IMG/VR virus record: IMGVR_UViG_3300028767_000022
Span: 1 to 61,450 of that record
DNA: 61,450 bases
Strand: one strand, 5' to 3'
DNA from: a virus
Part shown: piece after piece, positions 39,156-47,604 of the stretch
Layout of the letters: every line of letters begins with the position of its first letter
How positions within the stretch are numbered: the stretch's first letter is position 1
The notes under the pieces: model-generated
What the model saw: only the letters and a program-made list of their open reading frames with translations
The model's database searches: none
What the model was told of the DNA's origin: nothing
Translations under genes and position numbers: made by a program

Positions 39156-40136
39156 TTAATTAATCATTTCTTCAAGGACAGTTAATGCTTTCACATATCC
39201 TATTTTCTTGACTAAATCACTAATGTCCTTTGTTTTGTGTTTCTTATTTATAAAGATCGCATGGAAATTATATTCAGAGCATAACTGCCTTGCAAATTTC
39301 ATTCCTGTTTTATCTCTATCATAAAAAACTAATATTCTTGTGAATCTTGATTTTAAATTGTCTATAACCGCTTTTGGTATGATAGTGCTTTCGCTCGAAG
39401 GAGCAACTGCATTATATCCCAATTCTTTTAGCACCATAATGTCTTTTAAAGACTTAGTAATAATTAATAAGTCTCCAGATTCGGGCAATTGCTCAAATCC
39501 AAATATGTCTAGTGCGCTAAGATTTCCTCTCCACTTGTTTAGCTTCGTTTCATACGGTTTGTAAATTTTAAACTTGTTAAATACTTTATAGCAATACATT
39601 GGGTTATCGTTTTCATATTTGGATTTTACCAAATTGTCAACTAGGTATTTTTGTATAGGGTCTACCTTGTATAATTTCAATGTATCTGCTGTTATACAGA
39701 ACTGTTCCCAGAACTCCTTATCTACTTGCGTAAATGGCTTTCTGACTACAGCTATGTGTTTTTCCTTTGCTTGATAAGTTCTCTTCTTATCTGTCATATT
39801 ATCCGATAAGGACTCTATTGACATATCGTCAAAGACTATCTTTAAGGTCTCACTGTATGTTGATAAGTTTTTGTATTTTTTTACAAAATTAAAAACGTCT
39901 CCACAATCACCACTGGCCATATCTTTGTAAAGTAAGGCCCCGGTCTTGTTGCTAACAAATATTCCAAAAGACGGATTTTTATCGTCTCTTAGAGGACTGT
40001 TATATATATGACCAATCTTGAAATTACCGATATATTTAGCGAAAATGGCATATTCTGTCGTCTTCGATAAGATATCGGTTTTTTCGATTCTGTTTGTTTT
40101 TGGATTAAGTATGACGTTTGTGTTCATACTATTCAA
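39156..40136 (-). CDS. DnaG-like TOPRIM primase
   Basis: 326 residues. The N-terminal part (SPLRDDKNPSFGIF near 47-60, then GDCGDVFNFVKKY near 76-88) has the layout of a CHC2-type primase domain but lacks the four zinc Cys/His ligands. The TOPRIM domain follows: LLIITKSLKDIMVLKELG near 223-240 and the metal-binding FYDRDKTG at 271-278. The usual catalytic Glu of the first motif appears as Lys/Ser here (TKS). It should make primers for the DnaB-type helicase coded upstream in the same block. Its start lies four bases from the end of the SSB-like gene. Confidence 0.8.
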   Translation of the reverse strand: MNSMNTNVILNPKTNRIEKTDILSKTTEYAIFAKYIGNFKIGHIYNSPLRDDKNPSFGIFVSNKTGALLYKDMASGDCGDVFNFVKKYKNLSTYSETLKIVFDDMSIESLSDNMTDKKRTYQAKEKHIAVVRKPFTQVDKEFWEQFCITADTLKLYKVDPIQKYLVDNLVKSKYENDNPMYCYKVFNKFKIYKPYETKLNKWRGNLSALDIFGFEQLPESGDLLIITKSLKDIMVLKELGYNAVAPSSESTIIPKAVIDNLKSRFTRILVFYDRDKTGMKFARQLCSEYNFHAIFINKKHKTKDISDLVKKIGYVKALTVLEEMIN

Positions 40137-40139
40137 TTA

Positions 40140-40742
40140 TTAGAACGGCAAATCGTTATTGGCGACTGTCGGTGTTGCTGTAAATACTTCTGCTGAAGAT
40201 TTTTCTGCATTTTCTTTATCACCTAATACAGGTCTTTCGAATAAATCAATTGCCAACTTCGCGATTTTACTCTTTTCTGTTGGTATTTCCATTGATTCAA
40301 TAAACGTATATACAGAGTATTTAGGTAATGAGGTATAACCATTCTGTCCATAGACAATTTTTAATCTAACTAATTTGGTTTTGTCAACCGCATTCATTAA
40401 ATCAGTTACCCATTTAAAGAAGGCTTCAAATGAATCGTATGAGAAATTACTCAACTGATCCTTTGTATACCATACACTCATTATCTGCAATATTCTTGCG
40501 GCTTGTTTATTTGCTTTTTCAGCAAACTCAGCATCGGTCTGGTCGTTGAATTTTGTAGGGATATATTCGGTCTGTGTTAAAGCAGCGCCATCCTTTACAA
40601 ATTTGAACTCAATGAATAGATTACCGTTTGTTGATTTTTCATTTCTTACTCCAGCGAATTCTACATTCTCATGTATACCAGCGCCCAGAAATGAAACGTC
40701 TTTCGATTTTAAATCAAAAGCGTTATTTGTATTAAATATCAT
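40140..40742 (-). CDS. Single-stranded DNA-binding protein candidate
   Basis: 200 residues. The first half looks like a beta-rich OB-type domain (VEFAGVRNEKSTNGNLFIEF then LTQTEYIPTKF). The protein ends in NNDLPF, which mimics the acidic-aromatic DDIPF tip by which bacterial SSBs recruit partners. It lies between the Sak4-like ATPase and primase genes with short spacers, fitting a replication or recombination role. Membership in the SSB group is inferred from tail and context. Confidence 0.6.
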   Translation of the reverse strand: MIFNTNNAFDLKSKDVSFLGAGIHENVEFAGVRNEKSTNGNLFIEFKFVKDGAALTQTEYIPTKFNDQTDAEFAEKANKQAARILQIMSVWYTKDQLSNFSYDSFEAFFKWVTDLMNAVDKTKLVRLKIVYGQNGYTSLPKYSVYTFIESMEIPTEKSKIAKLAIDLFERPVLGDKENAEKSSAEVFTATPTVANNDLPF

Positions 40743-40755
40743 AATTTATATCTTT

Positions 40756-41505
40756 TTAATCGTTACTTGGCAAAAACACTTTATCCCAATAGGTAGTTAT
40801 CTCATTTTCCGTGTTGGAATCTGCGATTACTATTTTCTGTCCTCTTAAGTGTGGCGCTCTTGCTTCTCTAACTGAATTTACTCCTCCTTCAAACGAAATT
40901 AAAGTCTCGTTTGTTTTTCTGTATACATATCCGACTGCGTCTGCTTCTCCGCAAACTATGTCTCCAAGTTTTCCCACTAAATCTATTTGCATTTCTGACA
41001 ATTCTTGTCCGTCTTTCGTTATTAGCGTATCTTTCGTATGCCCAATCAAAATAAAATGATCGGTCAAATTTCTGAATTCGTCTATTATCGTCTTAACGGC
41101 TTCTCTTAAGTAAAGATAACCTGCACCTTTTTCTAATGTTCTCACATCAGTTCCAGTCCAGTTCTTCGCTATAGGATTTTGTTTGTATAAACTAGCGGCA
41201 TATGGCAAGCACATGTCTTCTAATCTGGTAGCATTGTCTATTGCTATATATTTATATGGTTTAGTTCCTGTTTCCACAATTTTTGCTTTGATTGCCTTCA
41301 CAATTTCGCCCAAATCTGCGACGCTTCTAGCCTGAACGGCCATTGCTTCTAGAAATTCCGATCCTCCCTCTAAATCTACGATTAAGCAGTTATCTAGGGT
41401 TGACAATAATGTTGTTTTTCCAGTTTTTGGCTTTCCAAACAAAATTAAGAATCGCGGGTTTAATACTTTAGGTATACTTTTTATTGTAGGTAATTGTATG
41501 CTCAT
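40756..41505 (-). CDS. Sak4-like RecA-fold ATPase
   Basis: 249 residues. Walker A FGKPKTGKTT at 23-32, LIVDLEGGSEFL near 41-52, Walker B YIAIDNATRLEDM near 86-98, and FILIGHTKD near 150. This matches Sak4-type phage recombinases: a single RecA-fold domain acting with SSB to anneal single strands. A perfect 9-base-pair inverted repeat directly abuts the ATG, and a tandem copy of the 16-base motif lies upstream at 41543-41578. Confidence 0.75.
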   Translation of the reverse strand: MSIQLPTIKSIPKVLNPRFLILFGKPKTGKTTLLSTLDNCLIVDLEGGSEFLEAMAVQARSVADLGEIVKAIKAKIVETGTKPYKYIAIDNATRLEDMCLPYAASLYKQNPIAKNWTGTDVRTLEKGAGYLYLREAVKTIIDEFRNLTDHFILIGHTKDTLITKDGQELSEMQIDLVGKLGDIVCGEADAVGYVYRKTNETLISFEGGVNSVREARAPHLRGQKIVIADSNTENEITTYWDKVFLPSND

Positions 41506-41527
41506 GTGTTATTTGTTTAAATAACAC
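41506..41527 (-). promoter_or_regulatory. Inverted repeat abutting the Sak4-like start codon
   Basis: GTGTTATTT, a 4-base loop and AAATAACAC form a perfect 9-base-pair stem that ends at the ATG. It could be a repressor site or an RNA hairpin that controls ribosome access. Confidence 0.5.
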
Positions 41528-41542
41528 GAAGATATATTTTTT

Positions 41543-41578
41543 CTGATAAAATTTGAAATTATTTGATATTGTCTGAAA
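41543..41578 (-). promoter_or_regulatory. Tandem copies of 16-base motif TTTCARAYNWTATCAG
   Basis: On the minus strand TTTCAAATTTTATCAG (41543-41558) and TTTCAGACAATATCAA (41563-41578) lie 20 bases apart, 38-73 bases upstream of the Sak4-like start. The same motif is found upstream of other minus-strand genes. It is a candidate promoter element; no Bacteroides-type TAnnTTTG box was recognised here. Confidence 0.45.
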
Positions 41579-41600
41579 CCTTCATGTCATAATATTACTA

Positions 41601-42182
41601 TTAGAACGCTGATTTAATCGTAACTACGATAGTTTTAATTGTTTCCAATTGATAACTAGTGTATCTACTGAACGTTTCAGGTTTTGCATAGCGTGGAATA
41701 ATCGTGTATCCAACTTTAATGAAATTATCGTAAATTTCAACTAAATTACCGGCTACATACACATAGTTTGCTGGCATGTTGCTTTTGAAACAACTGCAGC
41801 CACTTGAGTATGTTCTGATATATGGATTGTATGATTGTTTTGGCTTGCGAGCTTCAGCGAATGCTTCCAGCTTGTCCATTACTGTGTTCCACTCATTTTT
41901 GAGATCGTGCACAGGAACGTTACCTTGCAGGAAGTTATTGTTTTTAACCCAATTGACGTCGAATGATTTTGAGGTGCCAAACGTAATAGTGTGGCCCGGT
42001 TTTGCATAGTTGATTCCTTTAATCTCTACACCACCTGTGGTATAAAACGGAGCATCCAATCCAGCAACTGTTAATTGTGGATATTTTTCGATCAATTTAT
42101 TGACCAATGCTTGTTTGTAAATAAGATAAGGATCTACGTTTGCTTTCGGAATTGTTACCGCAAAAGATTTATTATATGTCAT
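41601..42182 (-). CDS. Protein of unknown function in the replication block
   Basis: 193 residues, soluble, rich in Tyr, Asn, Lys and Val. A short Cys-containing stretch (SSGCSCFKSN near 126-135) is the only notable motif. The start lies five bases after the helicase stop, so the gene is in the helicase operon, and a 95-base gap with the tandem 16-base motif follows. A replication accessory role is suggested only by place. Confidence 0.65.
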   Translation of the reverse strand: MTYNKSFAVTIPKANVDPYLIYKQALVNKLIEKYPQLTVAGLDAPFYTTGGVEIKGINYAKPGHTITFGTSKSFDVNWVKNNNFLQGNVPVHDLKNEWNTVMDKLEAFAEARKPKQSYNPYIRTYSSGCSCFKSNMPANYVYVAGNLVEIYDNFIKVGYTIIPRYAKPETFSRYTSYQLETIKTIVVTIKSAF

Positions 42183-42187
42183 GGTTT

Positions 42188-43177
42188 TTATTTTTTAAAT
42201 TCGAGTTGTTGTTGTGATTGTTGGGCTTTTTCCGAATCCTCATCCGGTTCTTTCAAATTGTTAAATTTAAGGTCATTGATAAATTTCAATATTCTTAAAT
42301 CTCCCTCTCTGTTTTTGAGAAAATGTAGATATACGCAATCCTTGACGGGGAGATTGTAAATGCCATACGACATCAAACCGAGTAGTTCAGGCCTGTGTAT
42401 TACAATTACGTAGTCGCTACCTTGGAAAACTGCATCACTAGACGATAAATCGCTTCGTTGAGGATAATGCATTCCCGAGTTGTTCAGCCTTTCGGGCCGT
42501 TCTATTTCTCTATTCATTTGAGAAATTTGTATTATAGAAGTCTTGCCAACTTTCTTTACTTCTATTAATGATTTTTCTAAATCCACTATTATCGCTCTTT
42601 CCGATTCTCCAGAAGACCCACGTATTAATAGTGTATGGTCTATTGTTACTACTAGCCATTTGTTTTTAGCTATAGTTGATTGGAAAAATTTGATTGTGTT
42701 TTCTATTTCCTGCACACTACCCGCAGAGTCCACATAATATATTGGATACTGGGTTATTTGCTGTGCTACCTTTTCAACGCCTGTGAAGTCTTCTTCGGTT
42801 ATTAGGCCTTTGTCTGAGGCGGAATATAATTCTGACGTTGTTTTCTTTAATTTATATGATATCTTTCTACCAACTTGGCGAGAGCTTAACATTTCAAAGG
42901 AAAATGATAGCATTACTACATCTTCTAGTGGATTTAAATCTATTAAATCAGTTTCAAGGGTATTTACAAAGGAAGATTTACCGGAGCCTGATATGCCCGC
43001 TACTGCGTAGATTGCATTTGGCTCGATTCCTCCCATTGCTAGTCGATTAAATTTAGACCATCTCGTTCTTAGTGATCTGACCTTATTCTCTCTTCTATCC
43101 TTTATGTACTTTACAATTTCATTGGTTGCAGAAGAGATATGTCTATAGTTCAGAACTTTAGTCGATTTCTGTTCCAT
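42188..43177 (-). CDS. DnaB-type replicative helicase (SF4)
   Basis: 329 residues, corresponding to the C-terminal RecA-like domain of DnaB with a short N-terminal extension. RWSKFNRLAMGGIEPNAIY near 39-57 is the typical lead-in, Walker A GISGSGKS is at 61-68, SFSFEM near 91-96 matches the helicase motif after Walker A, Walker B VVTID is at 176-180, and IIQISQMNRE plus SDAVFQGSDYVIVIHRPE match later motifs. The usual DnaB N-terminal primase-binding domain is missing, as in other phage helicases. It overlaps the end of the probable loader gene by 20 bases. Confidence 0.85.
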   Translation of the reverse strand: MEQKSTKVLNYRHISSATNEIVKYIKDRRENKVRSLRTRWSKFNRLAMGGIEPNAIYAVAGISGSGKSSFVNTLETDLIDLNPLEDVVMLSFSFEMLSSRQVGRKISYKLKKTTSELYSASDKGLITEEDFTGVEKVAQQITQYPIYYVDSAGSVQEIENTIKFFQSTIAKNKWLVVTIDHTLLIRGSSGESERAIIVDLEKSLIEVKKVGKTSIIQISQMNREIERPERLNNSGMHYPQRSDLSSSDAVFQGSDYVIVIHRPELLGLMSYGIYNLPVKDCVYLHFLKNREGDLRILKFINDLKFNNLKEPDEDSEKAQQSQQQLEFKK

Positions 43178-43724
43178 ATATTTTCTCTGCTGTATGTTGG
43201 ACTTTTTTGTCCTTTAGAAACTCGTCATATAATAGCCACTCTTCTGCAAGTAGCCATTTAGACATTCGTTTCATATATCCCATCGACCCACTTGATTTTC
43301 GAGTTGTTAATTCGAATTTCAAACAGTCTAAAATGTGTTCGTGTTTTGTTTTACTTTTCCCCACGATCTTTTCGTAGGCTTTTCTGCATCTACTTACATC
43401 TCCTCTCAGATAGTCTTTCATTCCATCTGGTCTGCTTGTCGATATTGGATATGATTCGTAGAACTCGTCAAAGAAGTTCCTGGTTTTGAACTTATTCTCG
43501 AATTCCTCGGTTATCTTTAGACTCGATATGTCCATTTCGTTGTATACCGATTCTTTTGTTAGTATATTTTTGTCTATTAGATTTAAAATGTCTGAATCAA
43601 CTATATTTATTGTGTTTTGGTATGCACTAAAATTGATTTTTTCTACTATAAATTTAATAAGCATAAACTGATTTGTCGTTATTTTGAGGCGTTTGGCCTC
43701 GTCCAAATCTAGTTCTATCAGCAT
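43158..43724 (-). CDS. Probable helicase loader / replisome organiser
   Basis: 188 residues. The N-terminal 60 residues look like a small helical DNA-binding domain. The C-terminal half (FFDEFYESYP, then a charged helix, ending MSKWLLAEEW near 158-167) follows the pattern of phage replisome organiser proteins, where a FxxxYP motif is followed by WLxxxxW. It overlaps the DnaB-type helicase gene by 20 bases, the usual order for initiator then helicase. One copy of the 16-base motif lies 34-49 bases upstream of the ATG. Confidence 0.55.
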   Translation of the reverse strand: MLIELDLDEAKRLKITTNQFMLIKFIVEKINFSAYQNTINIVDSDILNLIDKNILTKESVYNEMDISSLKITEEFENKFKTRNFFDEFYESYPISTSRPDGMKDYLRGDVSRCRKAYEKIVGKSKTKHEHILDCLKFELTTRKSSGSMGYMKRMSKWLLAEEWLLYDEFLKDKKVQHTAEKIYGTEID

Positions 43725-43757
43725 TTTCTTTTTACTTTAAAGTTTAAATTGATTGCT

Positions 43758-43773
43758 CTGATAAAATCTGATA
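43758..43773 (-). promoter_or_regulatory. 16-base motif TTTCARAYNWTATCAG, single copy
   Basis: TATCAGATTTTATCAG on the minus strand, between the 152-residue gene and the probable loader gene, ending 34 bases from the start codon. It matches the tandem copies at 41543-41578. Confidence 0.4.
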
Positions 43774-43782
43774 TGATTTGTA

Positions 43783-44241
43783 TTATGCTGCCATTAGAAG
43801 CTCTTCTTCTGGCGGTGATTTGCTTAATAAAACATTATCAAATGCTTTCTGCATATCTGGTGAGATCCTACCTCCATAGTTATACATAAATGTGATAATG
43901 TTGTTTATATGCTCTGGTGTTAACGTAGCAACTAGTCTCGTTTTAGGAGTTTCTAATAATACTTCGTTTTCGTCATACATTGACGTCCAGTATAAACATT
44001 CTTCCGGTGGTAGGCCTTGATCAATTAAGATAGTAGCTTCTTCGGTAACCCATTTTTCAAGCGAGTCTTCGATTAGTCCTAAGTTAATTAATAATTGGCC
44101 AATTCGCTGATCTGGATTTTCCTTCCAGGACTTGCGAATAAACTCCGTATCAATTTCTAATACTGGAATTTTCCATTTTTTCTGTAATTCAGACCAATTT
44201 ACTTTTGCAAGAAAATCGTCTATTCTTTCTTTTGGTCTCAT
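43783..44241 (-). CDS. Protein of unknown function
   Basis: 152 residues, acidic and helical, with Trp-containing segments (DFLAKVNWSELQKKWKIP, SLEKWVTEEA) and an acidic end (SPPEEELLMAA). No enzyme motif or membrane span. It lies upstream of the loader and helicase genes and is preceded by a 10-base-pair stem-loop in its leader. A protein-binding replication accessory is possible. Confidence 0.6.
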   Translation of the reverse strand: MRPKERIDDFLAKVNWSELQKKWKIPVLEIDTEFIRKSWKENPDQRIGQLLINLGLIEDSLEKWVTEEATILIDQGLPPEECLYWTSMYDENEVLLETPKTRLVATLTPEHINNIITFMYNYGGRISPDMQKAFDNVLLSKSPPEEELLMAA

Positions 44242-44261
44242 AATTGTTAATTTTAATGAGG

Positions 44262-44326
44262 ACTAGCGGTAGTCTTGGTAATTTTTGTCGGACCCATAGG
44301 CTGACCGTCTTTACCGCTAGTTTTTT
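44262..44326. other. Stem-loop in leader, T-run on the plus side
   Basis: ACTAGCGGTA pairs perfectly with TACCGCTAGT over a 40-base interior. TTTTTT follows on the plus strand, so as a terminator it would act against plus-strand (antisense) transcription. On the minus strand it lies in the leader of the 152-residue gene and could be a regulatory fold. Confidence 0.5.
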
Positions 44327-44402
44327 GTTAAAGCGAGGGGATTGAACCACTCCTACTAATCTTTCTGTCACTGATTAATATTCTCCATTACTTCCTTTTT
44401 GT

Positions 44403-44831
44403 TTAATTTCCAAATTCAACTGAATTGTTGAAGTTTTCAAGTTGTTTTTCAATTGCCAGAATCATTACATCGATTTCCTGTACTTCGTTTGTCACAAATA
44501 CTGGAGATAAAATAACATTTTTACCTTTGGTTGGCATCATGTTAAGTTTGATTTTTTGTTCTTTTAATTGTTGCAGTGCGTAGATTGAAGGATAAATGCA
44601 TGTTGCAGGTACTTGACTCATTTCGGTGAATCCCATATTTGCGGCCTGTATTTCTACTTTTACGTCTACTAACTTTTTTGAATCACTAATGATTGCTTTG
44701 TACAATCCTTGGATATCGTAATTACGCGGCCCTGAGTCTGCTACGTTTTCAATGCGAATGCGATCCCAATTCTTTTTGATATTGGCAATTAATAATTCGC
44801 GTTCTGTAATAAGTGTTTTTGCTGTTTTCAT
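44403..44831 (-). CDS. Protein of unknown function
   Basis: 142 residues, helical at both ends with a Gly/Pro-containing middle. No motif is recognised. The ATG follows an AAAAATCAATTTTATAACA leader, one of several with the AATCAATT-type sequence seen before minus-strand genes. It lies downstream of a clear terminator hairpin at 44933-44966, so it probably has its own promoter. Confidence 0.6.
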   Translation of the reverse strand: MKTAKTLITERELLIANIKKNWDRIRIENVADSGPRNYDIQGLYKAIISDSKKLVDVKVEIQAANMGFTEMSQVPATCIYPSIYALQQLKEQKIKLNMMPTKGKNVILSPVFVTNEVQEIDVMILAIEKQLENFNNSVEFGN

Positions 44832-44932
44832 TGTTATAAAATTGATTTTTAATTGTTTGACTTTATGATAACTATTCAGCCTGGTACTTCTACCCCGTCA
44901 GTTCAATATCGGAATCACTTCCCTTATTGTAT

Positions 44933-44966
44933 CAAAAGAGGGCTTGCGTTTGACTTCAAGCCCTCT
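44933..44966 (-). terminator. Intrinsic terminator
   Basis: AGAGGGCTTG and CAAGCCCTCT form a perfect 10-base-pair stem around a 10-base loop. TTTT follows on the minus strand. It lies about 120 bases after the stop of the 174-residue gene. Confidence 0.75.
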
Positions 44967-45015
44967 CTGTATGTGTATTTAAATTTAAGAAACAAATCGG
45001 CATCCTTATGTAATT

Positions 45016-45059
45016 CGGAGTTACCCTACATAAAGAATATTCGTTTTCCGGAGTTACCC
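45016..45059. repeat. Direct repeat GGGTAACTCCG, two copies 33 bases apart
   Basis: CGGAGTTACCC on the plus strand is found at 45016-45026 and 45049-45059, start to start 33 bases, about three helical turns. Both lie in the gap between a gene and its terminator. A pair of protein-binding sites is possible. Confidence 0.45.
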
Positions 45060-45086
45060 AACTTATATTTGTTTAATGTGTTCTTA

Positions 45087-45611
45087 TCATCCTTCGACCA
45101 CTCCAACAACTGTGTTGCGGTTATTCAAGAATGAAGCAAGTAAATCGGTGTTTAAATTTCCACCTCCCATAAATATTTGCATATTTTTTGGCATTGCTCT
45201 CTGCTCGATTACACGAATGTTCTCAACAACTTCTCTGTTACGAGATTTTGTATTTTGAAAGTTCGGTTGTGATTCTGTAAGGTGAGCCATATACAAGCTA
45301 GTTACAACTTGTTTGCGGTCATTAGTAGATACCAATGCGCCTATGGCTTCGCCACAAAGCCACTGAACGTAAGGTATTTCTCCTTTAGTTTTATGTGCGA
45401 GTAGTTTTGCAATAATAATATGCGAACATGATAGGAAGTCTATTTGATTCCCCGAACGTACAAACCAATCAATGAATGGTCCATACTTATTGAATACAAC
45501 TGTTCCGTCGTTTTTGATTTTGAATGCAGAACTATTTTCTAAGTAGATCTGAATCAATTCAGCAAAACGGTTTTTGTCGAATTCGTCAAAGATTAATTCT
45601 TCCGTATTCAT
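45087..45611 (-). CDS. Protein of unknown function with strong Shine-Dalgarno site
   Basis: 174 residues, soluble. The middle (PYVQWLCGEAIGALVSTND) is hydrophobic and helical; the end is Gly/Asn-rich. No catalytic motif is recognised. AAGGAGG lies eight bases before the ATG, unlike most genes of this phage. It follows the 157-residue gene closely, so both form one unit that ends at the terminator 44933-44966. Its GC content is visibly higher than that of the replication genes. Confidence 0.65.
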   Translation of the reverse strand: MNTEELIFDEFDKNRFAELIQIYLENSSAFKIKNDGTVVFNKYGPFIDWFVRSGNQIDFLSCSHIIIAKLLAHKTKGEIPYVQWLCGEAIGALVSTNDRKQVVTSLYMAHLTESQPNFQNTKSRNREVVENIRVIEQRAMPKNMQIFMGGGNLNTDLLASFLNNRNTVVGVVEG

Positions 45612-45634
45612 GGCGGCCTCCTTTCTGACTGAGA

Positions 45635-46108
45635 TTACTCTCCGTCAAAAGCTTCCACCGACCGGTCGTTTGCTGCGACGATATCCAAAATGGCATCTTT
45701 CTGCGCGGTCAAATCAGCGATAATCGCGTCAATGCGGGCAACTTCACTCAAGTTTAGTGCTTTTGTGATTTCGGTTGGAGTTGCAGCATTTCCGAAGAAA
45801 GTACGCTTCTTTTCCAAGTCGTAGCCAGTTGGTAACTCTTCAGCCTTCATAACCAGTTTTTCTGCCAAGCCGACTGATAATTCTGCCTGACCACCGTTAA
45901 TCACCACAACATCAATATTGCCGGACATTTGTTTATGCGCTACAGTATTAACTTTAATGTGTTTGATCGTGAAGCTATTAACCGGGATTTTAATCCGGAC
46001 TGCTTCGTCTTTTTTTGAGTCTTCCCGGTCTACAGGAACGACTTCGATTACGTGAAGGTGACCGCCAAGGGTGCTTCCGTAAAGTTTTAATGCTTCTTTA
46101 ATTTTCAT
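45635..46108 (-). CDS. Protein of unknown function with strong Shine-Dalgarno site
   Basis: 157 residues. The first half is beta-like (LHVIEVVPVDRED, IKIPVNSFTIKHIKV), and the last 40 residues form a helix that looks like a coiled coil (VARIDAIIADLTAQKDAIL). AAGGAGG precedes the ATG by seven bases. It is the first gene after the 2-kb gene-free locus, and one copy of the 16-base motif lies about 130 bases upstream. The GC content is high for this genome. Expression at a high level is suggested by the start signal. Confidence 0.65.
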   Translation of the reverse strand: MKIKEALKLYGSTLGGHLHVIEVVPVDREDSKKDEAVRIKIPVNSFTIKHIKVNTVAHKQMSGNIDVVVINGGQAELSVGLAEKLVMKAEELPTGYDLEKKRTFFGNAATPTEITKALNLSEVARIDAIIADLTAQKDAILDIVAANDRSVEAFDGE

Positions 46109-46234
46109 TTTTTCCTCCTTATTTTTGATAATAAATTTAATTTTTTGATAAACACTGGAATTTTTCCTACTTGGTTGGAATGTCCTGCCTAAGCATACTT
46201 AACTCGATCCAACTATACATTTTAAAGAATTCTT

Positions 46235-46250
46235 CGGATAAGATTTGAAA
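46235..46250 (-). promoter_or_regulatory. 16-base motif TTTCARAYNWTATCAG, copy
   Basis: TTTCAAATCTTATCCG on the minus strand, between the gene-free locus and the 157-residue gene. It differs at two positions from the copy at 41543-41558. Confidence 0.4.
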
Positions 46251-46830
46251 TAATTAATCCTACGTTTTCACACGCTACTCCGGTTTCCAATCTTGTACTA
46301 GGGAGTTGTTAGGATTTTCTGAAAGAAAAACGACTAATTTACGATTAATCTATGGGTTTTGCGCCCACTGCAGTTATTAGTTCGAAATGGTGCCCGTGAA
46401 GGCTATTTAGAGGCGTTTTAAGACACTTTTAGGTACTCTCTGGCAGATTGTTCCCGCAGTTACGCAAGGTCTCTTAAATCGACTTAAAATATGGTTTGTG
46501 GTCATGTTGGGATTTGATCCCCTTCATGATATCCGGGTTTGAAATATTCAGCTTCTTGAACTATTTCTAAAATTTAATTGGAGTTATCCGCCCAATGAAT
46601 GGTATATGCTGCATATTGGCATGTGCATCAAATTAAATTTTATGTAACTAATCTGTGTTTGGTAGACTATATATTTTCTTGTAGTGAAGAAAATAGTAAA
46701 GAACATATGATTTTTTTGTTGCGATCCTCGTATTAGTTCCTATTAATTCATGTCAACGTAATGAGGTTGATTGTCTAAAAATGGTGTTCTAAAGATCCGT
46801 ATTGTGACAGTCCTCGAAAACTGTGCAACT

Positions 46831-46846
46831 CTGTTATAGTCTGAAA
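46831..46846 (-). promoter_or_regulatory. 16-base motif copy inside the gene-free locus
   Basis: TTTCAGACTATAACAG on the minus strand. Its AGACTATA can also pair perfectly with TATAGTCT on the same strand at 46664-46671, so it may be part of an RNA fold rather than a promoter. Confidence 0.3.
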
Positions 46847-47538
46847 TTGTTTGAAAGCGCATTTTCTCCTATCTAGTGACTACATATTATGTTCTCATAA
46901 GCAGGGGACCAACTTTTTCAAATTGGTAGAAAGCTCCAATTCTACCCAGTCGGCTTTGTGTACCCGGTTGGAATGGGCCTGTTCTGAGCCTTTTATCGTG
47001 GACTAAATCTACAACCAGTAACGCTATGTACTGGGTTTCTAGCCGTCAGAGGGGGAGTTACTAATCCTGTTTAGTTGTACAGGAATTCACCACCTTAATT
47101 TATATGGTTTTTGAGTGTTTGACCAATCCACTTTAATTTACAGTTATCTTCTGTCGTATTTAGCACTTAATTTGCCGCTACAGCGTTCTGCGTGACTGGC
47201 AGGCACTGACTTTCATGACCGTTGTTTGCCATGAATATACGAATTTGATCTTAATGTGGCGATATCGATCTAATGATATGAATTGCCCCACATCCGGGTG
47301 TAACGATATAATTCGGCCAATCGTCCTAAAAGCAATTTAATTTTTGCATAGATATTTCCGTATCTCGCCGGGTTCTTGGCAGCTACTACCTTTTGTAACG
47401 ATCCCTGCACTCTGCCAACCGAGTAAATCGAAGTGTTTTCTTTTGTGACCGATTTCACACATAACGGTCTGCATTGTTGCTGCTTTCACGAGTCAAATTG
47501 GCTCGGAGAGTCGCTAACTCTCAATGGATATCGCTGCT

Positions 47539-47604
47539 AATTAACTATCGGACTTTCACCCCATACATTACTAGCTGGTTTATATATTACATTGATAGTT
47601 AATT
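47539..47604 (-). other. 11-base-pair stem inside the gene-free locus
   Basis: AATTAACTATC at 47539-47549 and GATAGTTAATT at 47594-47604 are exact complements enclosing 44 bases. The chance of such a pair at this distance is small, which supports RNA structure here. Confidence 0.55.

Noticed and set aside
46664-46842. Group I intron core suggested by R- and S-like segments pairing as P7
   Set aside because: No P4 segments or interrupted gene were found and one half coincides with the recurring 16-base motif. Kept only as an alternative in the locus entry.
47270-47458. 62-codon frame on the minus strand inside the gene-free locus
   Set aside because: It lies in GC-richer, hairpin-rich sequence, has no leader like those of other genes and no recognisable domain. 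A small basic protein cannot be excluded, but RNA structure explains the region better.
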